From a virus, in the IMG/VR virus record IMGVR_UViG_3300035701_004184, positions 1 to 45,603 of that record: 45,603 bases of DNA. One strand, given 5' to 3'. This document shows, in pieces, positions 5,583 through 14,885 of this stretch. The notes under the pieces are model-generated. The model was not told the origin of the DNA and made no database searches. It saw nothing but the letters and a program-made list of their open reading frames with translations. The first letter of the stretch is position 1, and each line of letters starts with the position of its first letter. Both the position numbers and the translations under genes were made by a program.

Positions 5583-6008
5583 TTACGCAATAGTCTTTTT
5601 AGGGTGCAACCAACCAAGAACGCCCCGGTACTTATGGTTCACATACCGACAGAAACTTGGGTTTGACCAATTCTGATCGAAAGTAACCAGACCATAAGTG
5701 GAAGCGGTTGAACAAATAGCTACATGACCCGCCCAGCCGGTCACGAAGGGATAGTAGCCCCAAAAGACTATATCTCCCGTTCTAGGGGCATTGTACGGGC
5801 CGTTAGGTACCTTCCCGAAGTAGTCGTTGCCTACAAAGTTCTTGAATATATCCTTAGCATATCCCGCCGGCGGCATTGAGGCTTGAGGATACCCCAAGAC
5901 TTCTTTGATGTACTGCCTGGCGAGATCGACGCACTGGAAAAGGTATTGGTCGTTATTAAACTCGCAATATTTACCATTCCACTTGTTGAAAAAGGATTGT
6001 GGTGTCAT
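5583..6008 (-). CDS. CHAP-domain endolysin
   Basis: 141 residues, essentially one CHAP domain: Cys26 in FQCVDLARQYIKE, GDIVFWG (78-84), His95 in AGHVAIC, and the third polar position in TFDQNW (110-114). CHAP enzymes are amidases or endopeptidases that cut peptidoglycan. There is no cell-wall-binding domain and no signal peptide, so release should depend on a holin. The ATG overlaps the stop of the XhlA-like gene (ATGA), linking both as a lysis pair. Confidence 0.85.
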   Translation of the reverse strand: MTPQSFFNKWNGKYCEFNNDQYLFQCVDLARQYIKEVLGYPQASMPPAGYAKDIFKNFVGNDYFGKVPNGPYNAPRTGDIVFWGYYPFVTGWAGHVAICSTASTYGLVTFDQNWSNPSFCRYVNHKYRGVLGWLHPKKTIA

Positions 6009-6211
6009 AGATTAAGTCTTTTCCTGATTGAGTCTATCGTTAAAGTAATGACAACAGAGATAATACTGACAATGACGGTTAACTTACCTATCATCTCCGC
6101 CTTCCACGTTTCTAACGCACCCACCCGAACTTCCATCCTGTCTAATTTATCTTCGACTCTACCGACTATTGCGTATGTCTCCTTTAGTATTTCGTAATTA
6201 TCTTTTGACAT
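6005..6211 (-). CDS. XhlA/holin-like membrane protein
   Basis: 68 residues from the ATG at 6211; a TTG at 6250 would add 13. A heptad-like coiled coil (YEILKETYAIVGRVEDKL, then RMEVRVGALETWKAEMIG) leads into a C-terminal transmembrane helix (LTVIVSIISVVITLTI) and a short basic tail. This matches the haemolysin XhlA type of phage lysis protein. It is translated just before the CHAP endolysin with an ATGA overlap, and probably aids endolysin export or membrane permeabilisation. Confidence 0.65.
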   Translation of the reverse strand: MSKDNYEILKETYAIVGRVEDKLDRMEVRVGALETWKAEMIGKLTVIVSIISVVITLTIDSIRKRLNL

Positions 6212-6251
6212 ATAGTTATAATTTTGGGTGTCTCGTCTATTGATAGTCAAT

Positions 6252-8438
6252 TCACCTGTATTTCTGAATAAGGGCGTCTCCGTATGCTTTTCTACTAGCA
6301 GTGTTTGTTATGCTCTTGAATGTGGTTATTTGTTTTTGGGCTTCGGCCTTACTTATCTTGCCCGCCTTTAGGGCTTTACCAAGGGCGTTTTCAACCTTAG
6401 TATAACTGGACCATTCTGCGGTAGTAACCAGTTTCAGATTGGCTTTGTCATTGGACCCACCCAATTCAAGGGGAACTGTATGGTCAAGTTTAACCTGGGT
6501 GGTATCTTTTCCGTACTTCTTTTTGATTGCCTCCGAGTCACCCACCGACATTCTTTCAACTATTATCGCTCCATTAGTGACCTTGAGGATCTTCTGCCCT
6601 GTAAAGAAGCGGTTGAAGGCAGTCTCGGGATCAGACCCTACCGCCTCGGCATAGGTCTTAACCATCTCAAGGACGTCCCCGCTTTTGAGGGGTTTTCCCG
6701 TTGGAACTATACCAGACTTGATATTGGGATCTGGTGTAATGTTTGAATTAAGTCCAAAGAAGTCAGCTAACACACCAAATGCGTTATCAACCGAGGGGTC
6801 TTGCCGGAGTTTTATAAGATTCTGGATAGAAATAGGGAATGCTCGTTGTAGTAGCATACTTGAGAATGTGGGTGGATTCCCCTGATAGTCCTCTCCCGCG
6901 AGTTTGTCCCAAACAGCACCTGTTGCTGGGGGAGCTTTACCCCTGATGAAGCTTGTAAGGGCATCTAGTCTCGATCTCTTCCCTATTCCTGGCGCATATT
7001 TAACAATCTCTCCCTTAGTGCTTTTGTACTCTCCCGACATCATTCTTGCCATAAGTGTAATTAACTGAGGCATCCCTCGAAGGAAACCTAACTTACCACC
7101 TGGTTTTAATAAATCTGATGATCTGGGGTCCAGCTCCACACTTAACCCATTTTCCTTAGCAAGTGTCTCTATAACCACCGTTGATGCAACTATTTTAAGT
7201 AGATTTCCGAGCGCTGTAATTCTGTCTGCTTTGGGAATATCTGAGAAACTATGTGCGGTTAAAATATCAAAGTCGGCCTTTAGCATCTTGGGCGCCCACA
7301 TCATTAACCTTACGAGTGGATTTTGCCCCGTTCTCCCCAACGCTCCCCTTGCGACTAACGAGTTGACAACAGTACCAGATCCCTTAATCTGTTCCTCTGT
7401 CATTTCTATCCCACGACTTACCTTTGCATTTCTGAGTAATTTATAGAGTTCTGTTCTTATTCTAAGAGACCCATTCTTGAAGGCTACCGAGCTTGCCTCA
7501 ATGCCCTTACCAACCAAGGGGAGTCTCTCCGGCCAAGACACGGGGTATTGTTCTTCTACCATATCCACAATTCCCGCCTTCTTGAGTTCCCCTGTCATGT
7601 ATAGAGGATCGGCATAAATTTGTGCCAAGAGAGCGTCTCCCGGTTTCTGCCCCTTGAAAGTCTTGGCGATATCACTAAAACTTCTCAAGAGGTTTCTAGT
7701 CCAGATACGAGGGTGTCCCGACAAGAGGACTGGCATGGCTTGCCTACCAAAAAGGCTGTCGTCAAATGAGGCGACTATCTCAAGGGTCACATTAGAGAGT
7801 TCTTTCGCCACATCAAATAATACCTTGGCGGTTGCCCTGACTAAATTAGTTTGTGCCTCTTCTTTAAACTGTCCCGCACGTTCCTCCAACAACCGCCTTA
7901 GTGTTTGTTGTCCTGTCTTTATGTCGCTGGCGTAGTTCTCAAGAGTGACTTGGGTTGCTCCCTTTAGGGTTGCGTCTTTTTGTGACGACCAAGTTTCTGT
8001 TTTGGGGTCGAAACCCTTACTCAACTCGGTTATCTTGCTAGAGAGTTCGCTAATCGTGTCCCACTGTGTCTCGGTAAGACCAGGCATTTTTAGAGCCTTT
8101 GAATAAAAGTCCTGTAGGAATTGATCTAGCTCACTATCTTCTAATGCCTGGTTTAACCGTTCCACTTTCGATAGGAAATCTCTCTTAACCTCGGGGGTCA
8201 TTCCCAACGTCTTTTTAATCGCACTAATTAGCCCCGCCTTCTGGTTTTTAAGAAGCATCCCCTTTTCAAGAAGGGCATTGACCTCTGGCGCCTTAGCCCC
8301 TCCCACATACTTTGCCAGGAACGCTCTTCTGGATGCGCTTGTTTTAAGTTCGGCGATTATCTCGGGTGTAATCTCCCCGTTTCTAAGGGCTTCCCTGAAC
8401 TTTCTTTTCTCCTCGATTGTAAGGCAAAATTTGTTCAT
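6252..8438 (-). CDS. Large internal virion protein with C-terminal HNH-like domain
   Basis: 728 residues, mainly helical. The middle (FGRQAMPVLLSGHPRIWTRN, then SWPERLPLVGKGIEASSVAF) resembles the central domain of large polyvalent phage proteins that are ejected with DNA. Near the C-terminus lies LDHTVPLELGGSNDKANL (D652, H653, N663, N667), an HNH-fold signature followed by a helical KAGKISKAEAQKQI region. The usual third catalytic His is not obvious, so it may be a variant or inactive. Position after the tail genes and next to another giant protein fits an ejection-protein role. Virion location and nuclease activity are inferred. Confidence 0.65.
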   Translation of the reverse strand: MNKFCLTIEEKRKFREALRNGEITPEIIAELKTSASRRAFLAKYVGGAKAPEVNALLEKGMLLKNQKAGLISAIKKTLGMTPEVKRDFLSKVERLNQALEDSELDQFLQDFYSKALKMPGLTETQWDTISELSSKITELSKGFDPKTETWSSQKDATLKGATQVTLENYASDIKTGQQTLRRLLEERAGQFKEEAQTNLVRATAKVLFDVAKELSNVTLEIVASFDDSLFGRQAMPVLLSGHPRIWTRNLLRSFSDIAKTFKGQKPGDALLAQIYADPLYMTGELKKAGIVDMVEEQYPVSWPERLPLVGKGIEASSVAFKNGSLRIRTELYKLLRNAKVSRGIEMTEEQIKGSGTVVNSLVARGALGRTGQNPLVRLMMWAPKMLKADFDILTAHSFSDIPKADRITALGNLLKIVASTVVIETLAKENGLSVELDPRSSDLLKPGGKLGFLRGMPQLITLMARMMSGEYKSTKGEIVKYAPGIGKRSRLDALTSFIRGKAPPATGAVWDKLAGEDYQGNPPTFSSMLLQRAFPISIQNLIKLRQDPSVDNAFGVLADFFGLNSNITPDPNIKSGIVPTGKPLKSGDVLEMVKTYAEAVGSDPETAFNRFFTGQKILKVTNGAIIVERMSVGDSEAIKKKYGKDTTQVKLDHTVPLELGGSNDKANLKLVTTAEWSSYTKVENALGKALKAGKISKAEAQKQITTFKSITNTASRKAYGDALIQKYR

Positions 8439-8440
8439 AT

Positions 8441-10648
8441 CTAACAGGTGTCGATGGATCGGATAAATTCATCCCAATTATAACGATCTACTTTCTTTAT
8501 TTTACTCTTAGCTTTCTCAACTGCTTTCTTGACAACTTCTTTGGGAGACTTCCCACCGTAGCGCTTTTTAAACATTTCTTCTTGAACCTTGTAAATATCA
8601 CTGGCGATTCTAACGGGCGAGTGGGGATTCAACTCTTTCAAGATTTCAATGTTTTGCCCCATTGCGGTTGAACTAAGCGACGCGAGTTTTGTAGCCAGTT
8701 CATAACTTAACGTCTCACTATTTGAGAGAGCAACGTATATAGCATTTGGAGGAACCCCGCGCGGAAGTGACATTTTACCCTCAAGCATCTTCATCGCATC
8801 CTCTTGGTGATTTACCGCAAGATCGGCTACTTTAGCAATCGTTTCCTTATTGTTCATTTGGTTGAAAGTAGACAATCCCAATTTCTCTATCTGCTCTGGT
8901 GTGGCTTCCCCAAAGACACCCTTCAATCTCGCCTCTAGTCTACTTGCTTTTAGTTTTCCCTCTCCCACTGGTAGTTGTTCTTTTGGGACAAAGACCTCTT
9001 TTGGTTTTATTTCAACTGGTTTAACTTCTAGTACTCCTTTAGGTTGGGTGGAGAGTTCTCCAAATGTCCCCAAATACTTATGGGGTAAACCTTTATCAAT
9101 CTTTTCTGATGGTGCGTGAATCTTGTTTTTATTGTAAAAATTAAACACCTTGTCAGACTTCATACGCTGTTTTTTTGTTAGACCTTCAATGACGAGGTCG
9201 TAGTCGCTAGTTGGTTTCGCTTTTCCACTAGCACGACTACCAACTAGATACACCTTACTTTCTAGTGGAATACCAATTTTTCTTCCTTCTTCTATAAAAG
9301 GTTTGATAATATCTTCAATCTCCTCTCCTACTCCTTTAGGTTGGGTGGGTTGTGTTGTAAAAGTTCCAGCCTCTGTCTTGCTTGGTTGTACCTGGGCCTT
9401 CTTGGGAATATCGTCGGTAGTTGCCGTTCCTGTGGAGATTGCCCCCTTGGCAAGCATTTGTTCTGGTGTTTTTGCTGTTATTGAGTAGACCTTTCCATCA
9501 ATAATCTGATGGCCTACTCCCGTTTGCGTATTATCAATTAGATCATCAAAAGTTTTTAGTTGGCCTACAGGAATTGTTTTGAACTCAACCTTATTTGTAG
9601 TCCTGTCAATTATTTGGACGACACTCTTTTCAATCGCCGGTTCCGATTTGGTTGCGCCTGTTAAAAGCTTTGTCTCTCCTGTTTCCGCTGGGGCTTTCTT
9701 CAAGGCGGCCTCAATTTGTCGAATCTTCTGTCTTATGAAATTGTAAAGCGTGGTCTTTGGGGAGGCATCACGAAGTCCCATTCTGGCGATCTCTGCCTGT
9801 GTCTCGCCTGGAATTACTTTAACTTTAGCCACTTGTTCTGCTGTTGCTGTTCCATTCCTAACTGCGGCAATATCACCCACAGTAACACCGTCTGCTTTCA
9901 AACCATTTAAGACCGTTCCTAATCTTACTTTTGCAAAACGATCTATCGAGTCTAACAACCGAGCGAATCTGGGAGATGCACCCAGAACTTGTTTTAACTC
10001 TTGCCCGCCCTGTTCAATGGGTGCATTTATACCACTGGCTTTTGCGGCATAGTAACCGGAGATTAAGTCGTATAACAATTTACCACCAGTTTCCCCTGGA
10101 TTCTTCGGAGTGAATACGGTTGGCACTCCTTCAAAGTTTTGTCCTCCGGCCGATTTTCCTAGAGCTGACCACTGACCGAAAAATCCTTTTGCAACCTTTG
10201 CCGACGAAATCGGAGGGAGACTGTCAATAACGGCCTTGACTTCTTTAGTAACGGCCTCTTTAGAAAACACGCCAGCCGAGAGATTCCCTGGTTTAAGAGT
10301 TGCGGATGCGCCAGACACCAGCTCTGGCTTGAACCCCGGAAGTATATCCCCGACCTTTAGCGAGGGGAGTTTTTTAATCTGTTCTGGGGTGAGTTTTATC
10401 GTCTGCTGTGGAGATGCGATTTTACCGACGAAGTCTTTTACTCCACTAATAACTCCTTGTGCTTTTTGTAAAAGGTTTGGCTCAGGTGTCGATTGAGGGT
10501 TCTGCTGGGGAATTAAAGGCGTCTGTCTTTGTGCTGTTTGCGAAAGTGGTTTATATTGAGGATTCCCGGTCATCGGGCCTGTTATTCCACGTGGGGCCGT
10601 TCCTATTTTGGCTGTCCCGATATTGGTCATTGGTCCAGTTATTACCAT
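8441..10648 (-). CDS. Large internal virion protein with nucleotidyltransferase motif
   Basis: 735 residues. The N-terminus is low-complexity, rich in Pro/Gln/Thr. The centre holds VYLVGSRASGKAKPTSDYDL, with G470-S471 and the D482/D484 pair. This is the GS...DxD core of Pol-beta-fold (MNT-like) nucleotidyltransferases, enzymes that transfer nucleotides to proteins, RNA or small molecules. A third acidic residue cannot be placed by eye. The rest is charged and helical with no other motif, ending in a Lys-rich tail. It precedes the 728-aa protein by 2 nt. It is probably a virion-packaged polyvalent protein; activity is unproven. Confidence 0.6.
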   Translation of the reverse strand: MVITGPMTNIGTAKIGTAPRGITGPMTGNPQYKPLSQTAQRQTPLIPQQNPQSTPEPNLLQKAQGVISGVKDFVGKIASPQQTIKLTPEQIKKLPSLKVGDILPGFKPELVSGASATLKPGNLSAGVFSKEAVTKEVKAVIDSLPPISSAKVAKGFFGQWSALGKSAGGQNFEGVPTVFTPKNPGETGGKLLYDLISGYYAAKASGINAPIEQGGQELKQVLGASPRFARLLDSIDRFAKVRLGTVLNGLKADGVTVGDIAAVRNGTATAEQVAKVKVIPGETQAEIARMGLRDASPKTTLYNFIRQKIRQIEAALKKAPAETGETKLLTGATKSEPAIEKSVVQIIDRTTNKVEFKTIPVGQLKTFDDLIDNTQTGVGHQIIDGKVYSITAKTPEQMLAKGAISTGTATTDDIPKKAQVQPSKTEAGTFTTQPTQPKGVGEEIEDIIKPFIEEGRKIGIPLESKVYLVGSRASGKAKPTSDYDLVIEGLTKKQRMKSDKVFNFYNKNKIHAPSEKIDKGLPHKYLGTFGELSTQPKGVLEVKPVEIKPKEVFVPKEQLPVGEGKLKASRLEARLKGVFGEATPEQIEKLGLSTFNQMNNKETIAKVADLAVNHQEDAMKMLEGKMSLPRGVPPNAIYVALSNSETLSYELATKLASLSSTAMGQNIEILKELNPHSPVRIASDIYKVQEEMFKKRYGGKSPKEVVKKAVEKAKSKIKKVDRYNWDEFIRSIDTC

Positions 10649-10654
10649 ACATAA

Positions 10655-11446
10655 TTATTTGACGCCCCACCGCGCCTTAGCCGCCGCAATTTCTTCTGGC
10701 GCGTTGTTATAATAATTAGACGACATATAGAGATCAAATATCTCTTGGCGGGTCAAATAACCATCATAATAGGACATTAAATCATCAAGTGTTTTACCAG
10801 AACGAGCGTCGGTCTTAATCCAGTCCACATAATCGGTTCTTTTGGGTTCTTTAGGTGTTCCACTACCAACCCCCGCTTTTCCAAGGTCTTTTATTACCTC
10901 TCCGGTTTGAGTATTTATCAACACCGATTTACCATTGGCGGTAACAACTTGGGTTTTAAGTTCGTTTGCCTTTGCCTGGGCTTCCGTCATCATTTTTAGA
11001 TCTTCCTTCTTACTCTTGATATCATTCTGTAGCGCCAGTGTTCTCTCATTATAAAGTTGTTCTAGTTTAGCCACCCTGCCCACGCGCGAGGCTTCGGACA
11101 AGAAGGGGTTGTCGTTTACCTTAGCTTTAGTATCGGCATATTCCTTCTGTTTCTGTGCTAAATCTGCCTCCAGTTGGGAAAGTCCAGAAGTATCGTACAG
11201 CCCTTGGGGATTCGTACTCGTGGTAGGAGTCCCCGATACGGGAGCAGCAGTCGCCCGTTGTTGAGCAAGATAGGCTACGTTTGCGGGGTTGGTCTGAGCC
11301 ACAACCTCATTGGATACGGGTTGTCCTGCCCCTTGTGCGCCGGGCATATTTATAACGCCGGGTGCGCCTAAGACTTGACCATTCCACTGTCTCCCCTTAT
11401 ACCACCCGCCGGTCTGGTATTTTGATGTATCTGGTGTAGTTGCCAT
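10655..11446 (-). CDS. Virion-associated coiled-coil protein
   Basis: 263 residues. The N-terminal 90 are Gly/Pro/Gln/Thr-rich and probably disordered. Then comes a coiled coil (LEADLAQKQKEYADTKAKV and LYNERTLALQNDIKSKKEDL). A short beta-like section (NGKSVLINTQTGEVIKDLGK) follows, and a helical C-terminus ends in AAAKARWGVK. No family is recognised. Position between the adaptor and the giant internal proteins suggests a tail or ejection component. The 3 nt between it and the next stop imply coupling. Confidence 0.5.
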   Translation of the reverse strand: MATTPDTSKYQTGGWYKGRQWNGQVLGAPGVINMPGAQGAGQPVSNEVVAQTNPANVAYLAQQRATAAPVSGTPTTSTNPQGLYDTSGLSQLEADLAQKQKEYADTKAKVNDNPFLSEASRVGRVAKLEQLYNERTLALQNDIKSKKEDLKMMTEAQAKANELKTQVVTANGKSVLINTQTGEVIKDLGKAGVGSGTPKEPKRTDYVDWIKTDARSGKTLDDLMSYYDGYLTRQEIFDLYMSSNYYNNAPEEIAAAKARWGVK

Positions 11447-11449
11447 AGT

Positions 11450-12163
11450 TTAAAAGTTACCTATAATGTCCTCCGTTGTAGATTTTCCCGAGAACATATC
11501 GTCAACGTGGAAAAATGGCTGTACCTTCTCATATTTTGCCATTTCCATTCTGACCTTGCTCCAGGCGGTAGTTAGAATCTGTTTGGCTTCGGCGCTCAAT
11601 AATTCTCCGGTCTTTCGATCTTCACCTTTACTCTTGAGAATAGCAACCGCCTCTAAGACAATGGCCTCGTTACACTCTGGCATAGAATAAGAGAAGATAG
11701 TTAGATCATCAGCGTCAGTTAATGTTTCTACTACGCGAAACCCCCAGACCGAGATATTGTAGGCTCCGTCAGTTGTAGGAACGGGGTAGATAAAGAACCG
11801 TCTAGCTTGAACGCCCCACTTTTTAGAGGTACTACTGGAGTTATCATCATCTGCCCTCCATTGTAGATAGTCCTCATAAGACATCGGACTTCCGTCGGGG
11901 TCTTCACCATATTGCACACTATCCACCTCTAGTCTCCAGATCGAATCTGACCGCCAGCCCGTAGGGAAATCGTAATACTCTTTACCATTCTCGGTAGAAG
12001 TCTTTTTCGCATCTCTTAATTCGGGCCACCGATACAATCCTCCAACCTTAGAGTAGGCACGATTCAAGGCGAGTTTAACTGTGGCGGTAGGAAATAGACT
12101 ACTACCCGAATCAATCGTGAGATCAGAAAGAACTGCGGCCTGTAACTCTGAAAAGAGATCCAT
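11450..12163 (-). CDS. Head-to-tail adaptor / tubular tail protein A-like
   Basis: 237 residues. The N-terminal helices (ATVKLALNRAYSKVGGLYRW) are followed by PELRDAKKTSTENGKEYYDF, P-x-GWRSDSIWRLEVDSVQYG and an SYEDYLQW segment. I recognise these as typical of podovirus adaptor/tubular proteins that join portal and tail. The start ATG lies 7 nt after a -10 (TAATCT) of a TAGTT-type promoter and there is no SD, so its mRNA is probably leaderless. The start is therefore well supported. Confidence 0.65.
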   Translation of the reverse strand: MDLFSELQAAVLSDLTIDSGSSLFPTATVKLALNRAYSKVGGLYRWPELRDAKKTSTENGKEYYDFPTGWRSDSIWRLEVDSVQYGEDPDGSPMSYEDYLQWRADDDNSSSTSKKWGVQARRFFIYPVPTTDGAYNISVWGFRVVETLTDADDLTIFSYSMPECNEAIVLEAVAILKSKGEDRKTGELLSAEAKQILTTAWSKVRMEMAKYEKVQPFFHVDDMFSGKSTTEDIIGNF

Positions 12164-12170
12164 AAGAAGA

Positions 12171-12200
12171 AGATTAGACGACTAAACTATCGCGAGGCAA
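12171..12200 (-). promoter_or_regulatory. TAGTT-type promoter for adaptor gene
   Basis: -35 TTGCCT, 18-bp spacer with TAGTT at spacer positions 6-10, and -10 TAATCT. The ATG starts 7 nt beyond the -10, which predicts a leaderless transcript. Confidence 0.65.
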
Positions 12201-12204
12201 CTAC

Positions 12205-13122
12205 TTAGAAGTTTTTGAATGTTGTCCCATCCTGAATCTGAAGGTAAGTATTATTGCCAAACTTAATCTCGACATATCCACCACCAGAGTGAGAAATAGT
12301 TATTCCCATATCTCTTAATGTAAACAATTTCGATCCACCAGAATTATCACTACCATCCCCAAAACCTATATTGTCATAATCAATGTATACGTTATATCGG
12401 AATCGGGTATCTCCTTCGACATTAAAATTACCATCACAGTAAATGCCATTTCTCATTGAGGTCTGACCACTTTGTGGAATAACTATCTTCTCTGTACTAT
12501 TCACATAGATATACATTGGACTTCCAATGGAGTTGATTCCCATTCTATTGGAACTATCCGACCAGATCCTTGTCCCCCCCACCCACCTCAATTTCGTTCC
12601 TGTCCCTTCATCACCACTGTTGGACAACTCTATATCACCAGAGATAAAAGCAGAACTGGCGTACAAGGATCCTGTTGGAGTTATCCTAAAGGGTGCGGTT
12701 GCACGATTGGCATAAGTTGCGCCTGCCCAGAAGGGGTAGTCAGCAGGAGACATCCCAGCGGTATTTGCTCCAGAACCAGCATAAAGATAACTTAGTTGAA
12801 TTGTGAATCCCCCTATGTCTCCGGCCAATGCGTGAAGCGTTCCTCGAAACATCGCATCACCCGTAGTGGCGTTAATGTAAAAAGTTTGAACATTACTCGA
12901 ATTACGCCCTACAATACCCGTAGGACTCAACCTAATGTCCCCAGAGACCCCCGCGGAGTATTGGCCGATAGAGATAGCCCCCATTGGAGTAAAGGAGAAG
13001 TCTCCGAGTATCTTTCGGGCCTTAGTATTGAGTGATCCGCCCATGACATCGCTGGCTACTACTGCTAGCGGAAATGGTTGATCGGGTACGGTTTCCTGTG
13101 TGAAAACTTTTGATGCTACCAT
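12205..13122 (-). CDS. Tail fibre / tip-like protein
   Basis: 305 residues, rich in Gly/Ser/Thr/Asn with alternating hydrophobics. Repeated ITPTG/LSPTGI-type strands and INATTGDAMFRGTLHALAG resemble the beta-rich modules found at the tip of many phage fibres and central tail proteins. The C-terminus (KFGNNTYLQIQDGTTFKNF) looks like a trimer-forming end. It lies 1 nt after the nozzle-like gene and is probably translated with it. A receptor-contacting virion role is likely but the family is not named. Confidence 0.6.
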   Translation of the reverse strand: MVASKVFTQETVPDQPFPLAVVASDVMGGSLNTKARKILGDFSFTPMGAISIGQYSAGVSGDIRLSPTGIVGRNSSNVQTFYINATTGDAMFRGTLHALAGDIGGFTIQLSYLYAGSGANTAGMSPADYPFWAGATYANRATAPFRITPTGSLYASSAFISGDIELSNSGDEGTGTKLRWVGGTRIWSDSSNRMGINSIGSPMYIYVNSTEKIVIPQSGQTSMRNGIYCDGNFNVEGDTRFRYNVYIDYDNIGFGDGSDNSGGSKLFTLRDMGITISHSGGGYVEIKFGNNTYLQIQDGTTFKNF

Positions 13123-13123
13123 G

Positions 13124-14497
13124 TCAATCGAAAAATACTTTTATACGTCTTACTTCCGGACTCGTATTTCCTGTGGGGGTTAACACAACTTTAGGCTGGA
13201 AAATCTCACCATCGGTCCCGATAGCAAATACCGCTTTCTTGCCGCCTATAGTATCAAACTTTGTATCCCCATCGGCAGTCTTGGCAAGAGTAAATGTACC
13301 ACCTTTGTCTGTCTGGAAATAGAAAGCTATCGAGGTTCCAGCGGGAAGTGCCTTACAAAATACCTCAGCGGTTTTCCAGACCGTTATTTCCATCGAGTTC
13401 TTATCTGGAGCCTTGAAGTCCAACCCCTCCCACGTACCGATTGCTTTAGTTGTAGAGTCAACCGATTTAACGTAGTAATTGGATCCGTTTTTGTACCCAA
13501 TTACGATTGTTCCCCCAATATTGGCTACCGCCCCTATTTCGGTTACATCCAATAAATACTCAAGATTCATCACAAAAGGATGGTTTTTATTCTTTCGTCC
13601 ATAAGAATAGATCCCGCCGTATCCAGTATCTGCACCCCAGACCCCAAACATGGCCAGATTTCCTACCGATTGCTTGTCTATCCAACTTAGGGCGTCTTGC
13701 TCCCACTCAAAGAAATTAACATCCTCTACGCCGTTACACACACCCCCCGGATTGCACTTGCCCCCGCCCGGAAACCTTTTGGCGGGAATACCATCTTTCA
13801 TATTAGCAAAGTACAATTCTCCGTCAGTCCCGACTTGAGCTAGGGGTACTTCGGCGTCTATGGCCGCGTTAATTCCTATCGTGAGGTTAGACGCTCTTGC
13901 CGTTCCCACAATACTTCTACCGTTGCGTTCGACTACCGTTTTGGCTACATTACCGGGGATAAGATTAAGCGCCTCGGCGGTATAAGACTCATCGTACCCA
14001 ACTTGGGCGAGCTTTCCAGCATTGGCGATGATTAGCGCGCCCCCAGCCTCTCTTTGGGTATGCCAAGTCGCCGAGGTCAAATCCCCAACATCGGTAGTAT
14101 CTCCCCAATTCACATCCCCCGGAATCTCTTTTCTCCGTTCTTTAGTGGCTGTAGCCCAATAAAGATAGGTTTTTGTACTTGAGTACCACTCTGCCGCACC
14201 CGTTATTCCGCCTGCTTCGGTGTAAACCCAGGTAATTACTCCCGCCGAAGTCCGCTTATATATGTTTCCCGCATTACCAAATCCGTAGGCATTACCGTCA
14301 GAACAGGGAATCCAGAAGTAGATAAGATCAACAATTACTCCTGCGCCTTCCTCTTTAAGTGCTTGCTGACAAGAAAGGGAGTCCGCTTTCTTGCGAATAT
14401 CTAAGTTACTACCGAAAGAAAAAGCACCGTCAATTCCCTTCGATTCAAAATCTGAAATTCCACCCCTAAACTCAGAGACTTTATAAATTTGAGACAT
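13124..14497 (-). CDS. Podovirus tail nozzle/stabilisation-type protein
   Basis: 457 residues, all-beta, with repeated blade-like segments (WYSSTKTYLYWAT, GALIIANAGKLAQVGYD, GGTIVIGYKNGSNYYVKS). The start (SEFRGGISDFESKGIDGAFS, then FGSNLDIRK) is typical of beta-propeller tail proteins that follow the adaptor in short-tailed phages (tubular B/nozzle analogues). The C-terminus (TGNTSPEVRRIKVFFD) fits the same group. The ATG lies 6 nt after a TAATGT -10, so the transcript is probably leaderless. Confidence 0.6.
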   Translation of the reverse strand: MSQIYKVSEFRGGISDFESKGIDGAFSFGSNLDIRKKADSLSCQQALKEEGAGVIVDLIYFWIPCSDGNAYGFGNAGNIYKRTSAGVITWVYTEAGGITGAAEWYSSTKTYLYWATATKERRKEIPGDVNWGDTTDVGDLTSATWHTQREAGGALIIANAGKLAQVGYDESYTAEALNLIPGNVAKTVVERNGRSIVGTARASNLTIGINAAIDAEVPLAQVGTDGELYFANMKDGIPAKRFPGGGKCNPGGVCNGVEDVNFFEWEQDALSWIDKQSVGNLAMFGVWGADTGYGGIYSYGRKNKNHPFVMNLEYLLDVTEIGAVANIGGTIVIGYKNGSNYYVKSVDSTTKAIGTWEGLDFKAPDKNSMEITVWKTAEVFCKALPAGTSIAFYFQTDKGGTFTLAKTADGDTKFDTIGGKKAVFAIGTDGEIFQPKVVLTPTGNTSPEVRRIKVFFD

Positions 14498-14503
14498 ACC
14501 ACC

Positions 14504-14533
14504 ACATTAGTCTTGCAAACTATTGGGAGGCAA
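14504..14533 (-). promoter_or_regulatory. TAGTT-type promoter for nozzle-like gene
   Basis: -35 TTGCCT, TAGTT at spacer positions 6-10 of 18, -10 TAATGT; only 6 nt separate it from the ATG. Confidence 0.65.
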
Positions 14534-14845
14534 TCACTTTTTCTCGTTTAGTAATTCTTCGACCCTTCCACATATGAGTGGGGAGGTGTATATTTTCCTC
14601 ACTCTCTCAAGGATAAGAGCGCGCTGATCTACCGTTAAATCGACCTCCTTATTGGCGAAAACCTTTTGGGTTATCTGGTAACACTGGGTTTTAATCTCTC
14701 CTGTTGGCATTTCATCTCTGGTAAAGTTGTTTAGCGCCGTAAAGAAAACTGACCGCAAAGTTACAACGGGAGAATCTTCGGCAGGAGTCTCTTTCACGGG
14801 TTTCCCCTCATAATCCGTTATCTGAGTTGTCACGTTAATCATCAT
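14534..14845 (-). CDS. Small conserved phage protein of the tail region
   Basis: 103 residues. Short beta part (NVTTQITDYEGKPVKET) followed by a helical region. The pattern VTLRSVFFTALNNF ... KTQCYQITQKVF ... VDLTVDQRALILERVRKIY ... CGRVEELL resembles small proteins often found next to fibre or tail genes, possibly chaperone-like. It has a good SD (GAGGTGA, 5 nt before the ATG), unlike its leaderless neighbours. Function unknown. Confidence 0.6.
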   Translation of the reverse strand: MMINVTTQITDYEGKPVKETPAEDSPVVTLRSVFFTALNNFTRDEMPTGEIKTQCYQITQKVFANKEVDLTVDQRALILERVRKIYTSPLICGRVEELLNEKK

Positions 14846-14885
14846 TAAATCACCTCTTCTCTATACACACATTATACACCAGAAG

